Below are positions 49,645-61,416 of a stretch of 64,000 nt of DNA, one piece after another; position 1 is the stretch's first letter; each line of letters begins with the position of its first letter. The stretch spans positions 163,047,685 to 163,111,684 of the forward strand of contig CM056741.1 in NCBI GenBank assembly GCA_029851415.1, read 5' to 3'. Made by a program: the position numbers and the translations under genes. The notes beneath the pieces are model-generated. The model worked only from the letters and a program-made list of their open reading frames with translations. It did no database searches and was not told the origin of the DNA. The stretch is from Eretmocerus hayati. Lineage: Eukaryota > Arthropoda > Insecta > Hymenoptera > Aphelinidae.

Positions 49645-50050
49645 CAAAGCCAGCGTGCATGCTATCAGAACAATTGAAAATCTCGTGAGCACGTGAACAC
49701 TGGAGCCGCATCTCTGATGATTTTTTGGTTGATCCAGCCGAAAGATCGACGAGAGGTCTTTTTCTTGGAACACGCGGCTTTTTCAGTGAGGCTCTGTTGC
49801 AGGAGGCGTTCCGATTTCGATTCGGTCGAATCACAATAGATTTCACAATCACAAACATACTCACAGCTAAACAGTAACAACAAGACGAATCAATAACAAC
49901 AAAGATCTACAAGTGCAGCAACGAGAAGCAACAAGCTAAAAGCGAAATTATACAGGCAGCAACTTTTCGATATGCCAAGCAGACCGCCCGCAGCAACTGT
50001 GTACATTTTGTAGTTCTTACAGTATCCTCTAAGCAGCGCTGCAATCCATA
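49645..50050 (-). promoter_or_regulatory. Candidate divergent first exon, minus strand
   Basis: A very strong donor (GGCTTTG|GTGAGTAAG) ends a GC-richer segment at 49645 on the minus strand. The plus-strand 5' UTR of the gene starting at 50695 seems to begin only a few hundred bases away, so this may be a bidirectional promoter at about 50.0-50.2 kb. The minus transcript could be the far 5' end of PAIP2, but this is inference. The 5' edge is a guess. Confidence 0.3.
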
Positions 50051-50099
50051 CGTGTGTATTTGTGTGAGTCCAGTGTTGACGTTCTGCGGCGGCTCAAAA

Positions 50100-50694
50100 C
50101 AAAGTAGAGCCGTTCTCGTCGAGCTCCGGCGCCACTCGCTCGCAGGACTCGGACCGCGTATAGTGCAAGCAGAGTCGTGTAATCCGCGTCCTCCTCTCAA
50201 ACTCCTCTCTCTCTCTCTCTATCTTCAACAACATAAATTCGTAAATCGTTGAAAAAATATCCAAGTGTACCTATCCACCTTCAAGAAAGAAAATTTCTCA
50301 GTGATCGCGTTTGGTAAAGTGTTTATATCGCGTCGTCCAGCATCAAAAGAGAAGAAAGAGCAGACGGTTTTTAGGGAGAGAAGGAGTGAACGCGGGATAA
50401 ATCCTTTGTTGTTGCATCAGTAATAATCAGTACTTATACTAAAGTACTGCATCTATTAAAACAAAAGAAAAATACAAGTGAATCCTGTATAGAAAAGAAG
50501 AGGAAAATCTTAAGTTTTACAAGTGAATTTTAGCGCGCGCACGGCTGGGCGATTGAGGAGGTACGACTTTTTGACGTACTCTTCACGCTAACGGCCCCCG
50601 TGCGCGCCACACAAAGTTTATATATCTCAACAAGAGTTGATTAGCATCAGGTCAAAGAAGGAAGCTGTATCAGAAGCTCTAAAAAAAAAAAAAG
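50100..50694 (+). promoter_or_regulatory. Probable promoter and 5' UTR of the 50.7-kb gene
   Basis: The segment is GC-richer than the intron that follows, has no long coding frame in phase with the start at 50695, and contains a CT repeat near 50200-50222. An A run (50681-50693) directly precedes the start codon. The transcription start cannot be fixed. Confidence 0.4.
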
Positions 50695-53600
50695 ATGAGC
50701 AACATGTCTGGAGCATCGCCCAAGTTGGTTCCAGATGAGGCGCTTGGAGGTGAGATCAGCTCCCCATCAGATTCCCCATCATTCATGGGGAAAAGCTGAA
50801 TCCCTGGGAAATCGATTTTCAAAACAAACAGCTGTCGCGTATAACATAGAGAGAGCGTCGTCCTGATGCGGTGATGTTTTGTGCTGTGTTGTTGCTTTGC
50901 GCATAGCGCAGGTTCATGATCGCGGACACGACGGACGCTTTTTGCGTCGTAAAGCGCGCGCACCGCATCCATGAAAACTCCTCCCGCACCTTCAAGTATA
51001 ACGAACAGCTGTCTTTTGTTTCCCTTACGAAGACGACAACAAACGACGCTCCATCTGATGTTCTTTGGTTGGGTGTTCCAAGTTCCAAGAGAGAAAGGAC
51101 TTTTTGCAATTTTTTTTCAGCTCCCTTCGTTCATTCGCGATTTCGTGACGCGATTATCCCTTCTCGCGCGCTCTCTCTCTTACCTTCTTGCCTTGTTATT
51201 GTGTAGGTATAGGTATAAAATCCTCCAAACTGACAGGAGTATAGTATATGGGCATTTATGCTTACACGCGACATTCTTTTGTAGCGTTCTTTCATTGATT
51301 GCTCACGGGTTTTTTTTTTTTTAATTCTACATGATTACAAAGTTTATGCGAAAATTTTTCGCGATTCCACTCGAATTGCGTTAAAAAGGCGCGCTTTAGA
51401 CCAAGGGGGAAGAATTTCATTACACTACTTACATCGAATATTCTTTCTGAAACTCATCGCGTTTTGTTTACGTGCCAAAGTGAGCGTCTGCTCCTGCTCC
51501 ATATTGAATTCCAACGATGACAAGAGTCCTTTTGAATATTCATACATTTCAAACATGCTATACCTAATCTTTTACTTATTCCACTAAAAGCTGTGTAAAA
51601 TCGTAAAACTTTCAGGATAAGTTACGCTCACGAGTGGTTGATAAGAGTAATGAGCATATTTGTAAACTAGTGAAGCTAATTTTCCGTAATTTTGCATCGG
51701 TAAAAAATAGGTGAAATATTAAATTCACATTGACGAGTTTCTTGACATCTTTCCATGTTACGGAAAAGCTCGTTATCGCTCAGCTATAGTTTACAGCAAT
51801 CATTCAAATGAAGCGTCAACCAGAACCAATAGTATCGCAATGTTTACATTTCGATTACGTTAGAGAAACTTTAAATTCTAATGTCACGTATCCGTGACAT
51901 GCACACGTGGTATATATTTGCTTTCGTACTCATTAGCTATATAGTAGCTATGAAGTTGATGATTCAAGCTGTGTACGTCTTGAAAATCTGATCATTGTGG
52001 AAAACTCGTTTTTGAGAAATTTTACAAAAGCTTCGATGAAACGATGAGTCAATGTTTGGAGGAACTATTTTCAGCAGAGACGTTATTAAGCTGGATTTAA
52101 ATTTAAATTTTCCCTTGGATTTCAGTATCATTGATGCATGTTGGGCTTACAAGAGAGAAATATATTCGATTTTGCGCGTCGGCTGCTATTTAAACCTTTG
52201 CAATGTTTCTTTTCCTTGCACCAACCGCTGCAGTGCGCTCCGGAACTCGGTAATCGCGTGTTTTTTTGCACTCGTATTTTTTACAACGCATTTATGCCTA
52301 TGGCTCGATATATACTTCCTCTCCCTCTTTTCTTCGTCGTTGAGTACACGCACCGCATTTGATCATAAATGGAAATTGATGCGTGTTTGATGGTTTGAGG
52401 TGCTTCGAATCATTTTGGATGTAAATTGTTTCGATTGTAATCAGGTTTATCTGTGTTGAAGGCGCGTTTGAATTATTCAACTTTGTCGGCTGACATCAAT
52501 TTTTTACGTGTTCCTCGAATAATAACTTAACTACTTCTTCAGATAAAATCTATAGTTATGTGCCAGTCTTTTAGGGCTTTGAGAGTATGATTTTTAAGCA
52601 CTCAGCGTATTGACTATCTCGTAAAATTTGTCCTATTTCTATAGATACAACTAGGACACATTTTACTCATTTGTTTCTCGCTCGTTCCATCAATTGGTAA
52701 AAGAAATGCATTTTTACTCTAGTGACTAATTGGAACTGCTGCAAAGTGAATAAACATTCGCACTATACCATACTGATAAGAGTAATTTCTGATAACTGCT
52801 GTAAAACCAATACATATGACCACCACGCATTCTGCCTTATCTCATCTACGTCCCTCAATAAAATTTTTTTATCAATCGATCGGAGAACATTCCTCTTTTT
52901 CTCTTATTCTGTAAAATTATCATTATTATCAGCGTTGCTCATTGTTTTCTCATTACCTACATAAGTTATGGATAATTTCTCATGTGATGCATTTATTTAT
53001 AAATTTGCGGTGAATATCTGCCCTCAGTGAGTGATTCATTGTTTCTTTTCTATAGATAACCCTGAAAATTTACTACTACTTTGAAGATGAGGAGAATACA
53101 AAAAGCTAACTCTTTTCAAACAATGAAATGATTTATGCACCGCGCGCTTTTGAGCAAATGCTTCGTCATTGCAGTGTAAACATTGTCTAAGCTACTTTAT
53201 TAAATACCAGATAAAGAAGAGGAAAGAAGAGAGAATGAGGGAGAAATGGAGATAGAGAATGGGCGTGTGATCACGAGTGGGTGGATTTATTTTTAGGCCA
53301 GACAAATTGGACACATTTCATTTTCGATAGCTTTCGGATTCGATGAAAGGTTTACTTTGTTTCCAATATTCATTCGGTGGTGACAGAAATTACAGTAGCT
53401 TTATTGTGATTTTTCGAGAAGATATCGAACTTGCAATATAAGTACTGGGAAATAATTTTTCTGTGCCTACAATAGTAGATATCGCATTTAGTTTTTGTTT
53501 ATAATAACTCAAACATTTGATCCGCTATTTCATTGTTTCTTCGAGTATCAAACGGATCTGCTCAGTCTAATTTCAATTATCTTCGCTTACGGAAGTGCAC

Positions 53601-56600
53601 ACTGTGCTTGCAAGCTCTTTGAAATTTCAGTATCTCAGTAGAATCCCTTCTCGATAATCAACTAAAAGAAAATTGATGATGATTGGATTGAAACGTGGTC
53701 ACTTTTCTTCGTTTTATCTATCGTACCGATAGTAGCTAAAATTATTGGTTCGCCGTAAAGCTTCTTTTTCAAAATCTCGCAAGCTCTTCGCAACCGCATC
53801 GGACTCGAAATACATTCCACCCTAACTTCAACATCATTAAAACCGACATTACAAACACGTGTACTACATATGAATATCGTATGTAAACTTCGCACACCAC
53901 CTTGCAGCCAATAAAATTTTTCATCGCAAAAAGATTAGTTATGTACTCTATCTGACGTGCAATAGGCAGAGCTTGCGGTCAAAAGTCTATATCGCGTCAC
54001 TTGTTTTCATCTTCTTATACCAATACCCACCTCAATTCAAACAATAACAAATCCTCGTGCGTCAGTTTAAATCATCATCAACCAAGTACCACAATAGTGT
54101 CTCACATTTTACCCGTTTTGGCATCGAAATTAACCGGTTCATTGAGCTCAAAAAATTCCCCATTATAATCGTGAATCTCGTTATTGTCCTCGTCACGGAC
54201 TGTACACATACGAGTTCAGGGGCTTTTCACGGAGCAAAATTTAACACACACATACAAAAGATATGCATATTTATAGGCAAGAAGTCGGGCGTACAAGTGA
54301 GTATACTACGCGATATTTCTCATTGCGTAATTGTAAGTGTTGTAAAGTGTTGTTGTATACTTACTACTAGATGGTCAGAAAAGGAAAGAGAAGAGGCGCA
54401 AGCTCACGCTCGAGTGCATCGCGCGATTTAAATCTTTCCGTCTTATCTATTCTGATATGTATACGCCTTGACTCATTGCTTAAAAATCAGAATATTTTGC
54501 ACGTACAATTTGTATGGATACGAGAGGCGTATATAACCTAGAAAAAGTTAGGGTGTGGAGAAATGTAGGTGGGTACTACTAACTTTAGTGCAGCGTTGCA
54601 GAAAAAAAAGGGGAGTGCTTGCAACAGCTAACGTTGTTGTACCATAAAAAAGTAAATGCCCCCCCTTCCCAGAGAAAGAGTGAGAGAGGTTATGTCTCGT
54701 TAGCGAAGGGTGAAGGTGTTTTTGAGATGCATCGTTGAGTTCTCCGACTTTGACACTCCTGCAAGGGAAAATTGTGTAAAATGCAAGCTTCATCGGACGA
54801 GAGCCACTGCTACTGAATGGTTCTGGATTATAAAGAAGAGAGTCTCGTGCAGACGCGCAAAAGAGAAGAAAGTTTGCCTTTAGGGTGTACTTACTGCGTC
54901 AGAAGCTTTTTTCTTTTGGCTCTGAGAGAATATTGCGTAGACTTGGTCTACTCAATTATAGAATACACGCCTGCGCCTGCGAGAATCGAAAATACGTGAC
55001 TTTCTTGAATAGTAGAGCTTGCTTTTTTTCATCTGATCCCCTAGACACTGATTTATGATCTCTAGGCTATGCAAATTCTGAGAATTTCATTTTTGCACAC
55101 TGCAGTGTTGAAATTATTCTGATTGGTGACCTATTTCGCGTTGGAGTTCAATTTTAATTTTTTGTCAAACACAGAATGTTTTGTGAACTTTGGGCAAATC
55201 GAGGTTTTGAAGTAATTCTCATGTTTGGACGAAACTTTACACCTCAGTTCAATGAGTGCTCAAATTAGTCATCGCCTTTGTTGAAAAAAATGAGCTTTCC
55301 TATATACTTGCAGCATGACCCTTCCGAAGATGTAACTGTTATTTTTAAAACATTCATTTTGAAAATTGAATATTCATGAGGCATTCCACAAGTATGTAAG
55401 TACACTTTGTACCCAGTGAGTCATAAAAAAACACAAAAAGTGATAAATATCATCGTTGTGATTGTCATCTTCATTATATACCACAGAGTGTATAATCTGT
55501 AGGCAAAACGAATTCACGCCTGGCTCTTATCTTTTCTACCGGGTCTAGCAGAGCTTCTATAACGACTCTTCTATGTACATCTCTCAAAAGAATCTACGCT
55601 GCACCTCTACTATGAGACTTTTATCCTCTCATCAATGAGCCTCCTGCCAAACGACGTAGTTTTTGTAGTAGGTAGTTTAGGATGAATGACCATTTGTGCG
55701 ACTCTATTCTTTCAAAAACAGCTTTTGCAAGCGGGAAAAGATTTTGTGCAGACTGAAAAGGGTCTACAGACAAAACGATGAGTTGCACTAAGTGCGCGAA
55801 AAATAGCTTATACCTGTAGACTGAGGAAACCGTTTCGCAGGTTGCGAACGCGTTACCGTGACGCGCTGATTCTAAACGGCATCTATACTAATACACAACC
55901 AAAGATTGCAGGTTAGAGTAAAGAACGCGTAGATATCCTTGAAGTCGTTTCTCCGAGTTTTGGGAAAGCTAAGGGTCGAACGTTTTGAGGAGTTGGATAG
56001 CTTTCGAATTTCTCACGGGCCCCAATGCTTGTTGTTTAGGTCAGAAACAGCTTCTTTCCAAATGAATGGCAGCAAATTTATTGATCATTTATCTGCTCTT
56101 GTTATGAATTGTTGATAAAGATAGTGTTATGCGCTTTCGGTTAGATCTGATACACGCAAGTGCAATTTTTGTCTTCTGGTATCTTTTTTGTGTTGTACTT
56201 TTGTGATGGCTCACATAATTGAAATGTAAACAATGATAGCACGTTCCACTGATCCTGATTGATTTGATCAATTTTATCAGTATCTATGTTATGTTCACGT
56301 TCTAGATAGAAAACTCCATCCATCCGAGACTACGCAAGCTACGTGACAAGTACCACGAGGAACTGCTAGAACGAAGATTACAATTTTTCAGATGATTTAC
56401 GTGCAACTTGGTCATCTTTATTGTCATGAAAATCATTTATCTTTAGGAAAAATTTCCCTTTGTAGGTTTTTCCGTAAAAACAGTGATCGTATCAATGTGC
56501 AATGTTCATTCAATCTTCGGGGACTCTTATTTGTTTCTTCAATACATGAGCATCTAGCTACTTTAGCTTGATCTTCTTCATTGAATGATTCGATTAATTA

Positions 56601-59600
56601 GAACGACAGTTGTTGAGGCTCATTCAGTTGATTGTAATAATTGATCCGTGTCACAAGAAGATGTTCTCCGACATTGAGAGTCATTATCAATACAGGATAA
56701 TGACTGTGTTCGGATAGTTCAGAAGTTTTGTATCTTTTTTTTAGTGTATGTTTAAGAAATTTTGTGCTAATTCTAATTTTTCAAATCGTATTCATGAAAC
56801 ATTATTCCCAATTGAGTTGAAATCACTCTGTCTACAGCAATCACAGTGGATTGGTGGACGATGACTTACCTATCTGACCAAAAAATATTCATTCAAATCT
56901 CAAACACCAAATTGATGGCTGTTACAATCGCGATTGTCCGGGAAGCCAAGTTTTTCTGCTATAAGAGCCTCTTTATGCATCCACGACGAAAATAGTACAC
57001 AATTGATTGAATATATCAATGTTTCACTGTTTTTGGACGCATAGAGGCCCTTACTGCAGAGAAACCTGCTTCCCGGGGCTCACCTATTCCCAGGCTATCT
57101 TGATAGTAATTCGATGGCTAAGAGTAAATAGGAACTATCTGCAAACGTAAAAGTTGGAAGGAACTATCCAAAAAGTTTTGGTTGAAAAGAACTATCTTAA
57201 AGTTTCTGTAAACAGAACTATCCAAAAAATTATGATGAAGAAGAACTAACTAAAAACGTAAGGGTTGGAAGGAACTATCCAAAAGTGTCAGATTCAAAAG
57301 GAACTACCCTAGAAAATTTGATTTTAGAAAGAAACTGTCTATGGATTTCCGGTTAAAAGGAATTATTTGTAAATTTTTGTTTAGAACGAGAACTATCTAT
57401 GGAATTTTGGTTGAAAGAAACTATCTGAAAATTCCTGATTTTAGTAAAGAACTACCTACAAATTTTTGCTTAGAAGGAACCATTTAAAAATTTCTCATAT
57501 CAGAAAAAGTATTATCTACAAATTTTTGTTTAGAAGGAAGTACTTATCCGTAAACTATTGTTTAAATGGAACCATCAAAAAAAAAATCTTTGGAAAGTTA
57601 ATTTCAACAAAAATTCATAGATATTTCCTTTCAAACAATAATGTACAACCCAAAATGTGTAAATTGTTCTTTTCTGATGCTAACCAAAAATTTACAGATA
57701 GTTCTTTTTACTGTTTTGCAGCTAGTTCCTTTTAGCCAAAAATTTACAAATAGTTCCTTTCAACCCAAAATTTGTAGATCGTTCTTTTCTGATATCAGAC
57801 AACTAGATAGTACCCTCTCGCCGAAAATTTATAGATTATTCCTTTCTAGAATCAAATTTTCTTGGATAGTTCCTTCTAAATCTGACACTTCTGGATAGTC
57901 CCTTTCAACCAAAAATTTTTAGATAGTTCTTTTTTACTCTGGGCCATTGATATGACTCCAATTTTTCCACTCATGAAGAACTGGCATAGCCATTGGTACG
58001 GGGAATCGGCAGCCAACGAATTTGCGCGAGCAAATTTCACTCAGACGTCATCCTTTATTTGCGTTTACTCACAACACTTGCGTACCTCTAATTTGACACT
58101 CATCAAATGGTTCGTAGACTGATGTATGTATATAGTGTCGTTGACTTTTACCTTAAAGTATTATAAGGGCCGTTCAGTCAAATAAGTACAGTACTTCCGA
58201 TCGATGTGCGGGTGGAGGAAAGCGTTGACGGCGACAAAAGGTGATGATGAAGGGGGGGGGGGGGCGATGAAAAGCAAAAGCGATGACTGAACACGCGTGT
58301 AGCACGTCACGTACACGCACCAACCAACCAAAACGATGCGCCATTCGAGAATTGACCCTCCTTATCCCTGTCAACGGCACATTTTTTTTTTCTTCATCTT
58401 TGAACTTTAATTGATCGAGATGATTCAGGTTTCTTTTATCTGCCAATATTGATAGGAAGCAAATAACAAGTCGTTTTTATCAGAAAAATACTGCATTATT
58501 TGTCATTCATTGTATAGGTGTATATCCAGTTACGTGTTTATTTGCTTATCCAAATAACGGTCATTGATTTGTCTGTCATGTATTGTATCTTCAAATTGAA
58601 CGGATTGTCTTCAGATTAAACAGATACTTTGTGCAATATTGTTGAACTTTATAATCGCATTTTGCAAGATTTAATACTTCTTAGGCTGCAATCGAGGCAA
58701 TATCAATGGTAGAAAGTGCAATTGATGGTCCAATAATAATTTATTTCACGCTCCTTAGGTAGATTGTGATGATCAGAGAACTTTCAGTATGCAATAACCT
58801 ATCCAATAATGGTCTTATTGTTTTGCTCTAGCAGTTGATGGACCATTGTATAGCTCGCAATGCTCTGAAAACTTCTCCAATCGTCTCCTATCAGAATGTT
58901 TATTGTCATTTTTCAAAAAATTTATTCGTTTTTTTCTATCAAATGGCACGAACGTTCTCAGTTCTTATTGACAATATTCTGTGCAAAACCTAATTTGTAA
59001 GTGAATTTATCGCAAATGTCGACCACATACGATAATAACAATGGCTAAAGTCACACGTGCATGAAAGCAGGCAGATATAGCCATCCAAAGAAGAAGAAGC
59101 CGATAATAACACGATTGCATAAAAATTCTAGTAACGTCGAGTGCATCCTTATTTTTTCATAAAATCTTGATAACAAATTCCATTGTTATCCAATACTTAT
59201 ATACTCTGTGCGATTACATGATTTAATAATTGACAGTATCATGAAAAATTAATAACATGTACCGAGAGTATTGTTATATGGAAACCTAAAAAATACACCA
59301 TTGAATATTTTACATCATTTTTTCTGATCTTGATTATTCATGACAAAACTATCCAAAGTTTTTCTTATAGTACCCCTGATCTTAGTTCATCAACATCAGC
59401 AAAGTTGAAAACAAAACCAAGATTATTTTTTAATAGTCTCTTGCATAATATCTACAGCCTGATTCAATGCCTATTCATAAAAATCGTAATCAAAGTTTTA
59501 TATAAATTCTTGTGTTTCAGAATCGTGGGTTTTGTGTCCAACGCCGGGCGATAGGCTGACACCTTTGCCATTTTCTGGAAGCGCAGGTGAAGAGTATCTT

Positions 59601-61416
59601 CGGCTTCTACGAGATGCCCAAAGAGACTCAACGCATTCCTCTGCAAGGCATTCGCTTGCATCGTCGCGGCGAGACTCGCCAAGAGGCAGGTGAGATATGT
59701 ATACCACTATCATTATTATTCCACCTTGCTCATCAATCGTTTTCGCTATTCATTTGATTTCTTCTCTCCCTCTCTCTCTCTCTCCTCGGCCATGTGAAAG
59801 AATTCGGACTCACTTTTCAGTTTTTTTCTAAACGAGTTACATTATTTTCAACTGGCTGTCCAATTTACTTTTATTAACAAAATATTGATCAATAACTGAG
59901 CCGGAAGGAAAACGATTTTTCGCCTATGCATCGAACGATTTTTTCTTCAAGATCAAGATTTTTTAAATCAAGATTTTGACCCTCTGCGCGCCAAATTCAA
60001 ATATGACTTTTAGAGTCTGCATTTGCGGGGTTCTTAAGTTTTTTCTGTTATTAATTTCGATGGTTTCATGAATGATCCACAATATTATTACATAAACTCA
60101 ATAAATTCAAACTCCTTAAAAGATCATGAAAGCAAACAGACGACACACTGGTGTCAGAAACCTAGAAGAAAAAAAAGCTAAGAAAAATATTGTACCGGAA
60201 TTTTGAGCTTTCTCAATCCTAAATTTTCTCTTGCAAGCATCGGATTTTTGCAGTCAGAAAACCGCATTCAACTGAGTATTCCTCGTAACTAGCAAAACAG
60301 TCATTCCATTTAAAAGCTCAATAAATTCTTCTCGTAGTACTCCTTCTCATCTACATGCACTTTATTCCTAAACTGATCTAATCGAACGACAACCGCCCGC
60401 ATCGTCTACTCGGATTATACTTACGACCATCTCAAAGAGGCTTGGCGTCCGGTCTCCGTATATAACCAAATAGATAAAACGATATAAGAACATCTTATGC
60501 TCAGCTGTTGTAATTGCGCAGTCAATCATCATAATATGTATATGACTTTATCTAGGCACCATCACATCGAATTTTTTTCTAATAATGCAAGATATGCGAT
60601 ATATGCTCGCGTGCTGTGATAGCTCACGTCGCGCAATGAACTTTGCATGAGTCGACCGTTTTTCGTACATCCAATGCGCAGAAAAGCTCAAATGCCTTTG
60701 TGCGGTTGTTAGAGAGTACTTAGATATCATCCTATATACGCGCGAAAAGTGTGCCATACTCGTGTGCATATATATGAGTCATTTAAGAGATACAGAGTGA
60801 GAGTCTCTTTGGCAGATCCCACGAGTCTGATGATGATGATGGTTTGGTGCAATTATGCTCGCGCTTTCAGTCTGGTTATGATGCGTGCGATATTTGATCC
60901 AGATATTCTCACAACGCTTATCATTGTCAATTTCAATAAGAATTTTCTTCCCAATAAAAGAGAGAGTGTTTTTGTCGATGCTTTTTCATGTGAAATATTT
61001 TACCTGCGTTTCACGATTCACACCTGAGATACCATTAAAATGCCTTACAATGCCTTTGTCCTATCTGATAGGCTTACGTTTGGTAATGAGCTGTAGCTCA
61101 TGTGCAATGCACCGTCAAAGCGGATTTTCATCCGACGATAATGAGCTCATACTGTCGTACGCTCTCGTGGTCTAATGAGATTTTAGAGTTTGAGCTTTTG
61201 GATCAGTATCAGGTTATTGTTATGTTCGCCATGAATTTTTAAGTTATGTGATACCTATTATTATATATTGATGCTTTGTGATGTAATACAGATTTATGCT
61301 GATTATTTGGATTTAGTCTTACTTTCAGCCCCAAGAGCCCTCCCAACAGCCCTAATAATGAGTTGTCGACTGAGGATGAGCTTAAAGGAGTCTACATTAA
61401 TCACACGTGTACCAAG
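50695..61416 (+). CDS. Unrecognised gene, first three coding exons (partial)
   Basis: Exon 1 at 50695-50749 starts MSNMSGASPKLVPDEALG in an A-rich start context and ends at GGAG|GTGAG (phase 1). Exon 2 at 59521-59689 is preceded by TTGTGTTTCAG, reads through WVLCPTPGDRLTPLPFSG and AGEEYLRLLRDAQRDS, and ends at GGCAG|GTGAG (phase 2). Exon 3 at 61329-61416 begins after TTACTTTCAG with PKSPPNSPNNELSTEDELKG and ends VYINHTCTK|GTTTGT (phase 0). All three junctions keep one frame, giving 104 residues. The region is Ser/Pro/Arg-rich and looks disordered, with RRDSP and SPPNSP sites suited to proline-directed or basophilic kinases. I do not recognise the family. Intron 1 is 8.8 kb, and further exons must lie beyond the window or were missed. 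Confidence 0.65.
56938..57076. repeat. 139-bp imperfect inverted repeat
   Basis: CCGGGAAGCCAAGTTTTTCT on the left and its near complement ending GAAACCTGCTTCCCGG on the right pair over about 43 bp with some mismatches, around a 50-nt loop that includes ATTGATTGAATATATCAAT. It sits 45 bp from the next palindrome and could be a small MITE or a pre-miRNA-like hairpin. Confidence 0.7.
57121..57940. repeat. Palindrome built from degenerate GGAACTATC tandem repeats
   Basis: The left half (57121 to about 57570) contains about a dozen degenerate units of roughly 34-38 bp, each with GGAACTATC followed by an A/T-rich TTTTGGTTGAAA-like tail. The right half (about 57600-57940) contains the same units inverted (GATAGTTCC). 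The outer ends AGAGTAAATAGGAACTATCT and AGATAGTTCTTTTTTACTCT are complementary. It can form a long imperfect hairpin and lies within the first intron of the 50.7-kb gene. Coding frames across it are by-products. Confidence 0.85.
58252..58264. repeat. Poly-G run
   Basis: Thirteen consecutive G, an unusual tract in this AT-rich DNA and a likely place for assembly length error. Confidence 0.9.
59764..59786. repeat. (CT)n pyrimidine repeat
   Basis: A CT-rich tract just downstream of exon 2 of the 50.7-kb gene. Confidence 0.8.

Larger units (their letters stand above)
50750..59520 (+). other. Large first intron of the 50.7-kb gene
   Basis: It is 8.8 kb of AT-rich DNA bounded by GTGAG and TTTCAG. 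Apart from the two inverted repeats at 56.9-57.9 kb and a G run at 58252-58264, no nested gene could be supported. Its length suggests regulatory content or alternative first exons. Confidence 0.5.

Noticed and set aside
57466..57898. Plus-strand frames of 85-89 codons
   Set aside because: They fall wholly within the tandem-repeat palindrome and repeat the same translated motifs.
57121..57940. CRISPR-like array
   Set aside because: Units are degenerate, have no unique spacers and reverse orientation in the middle; the window is eukaryotic.
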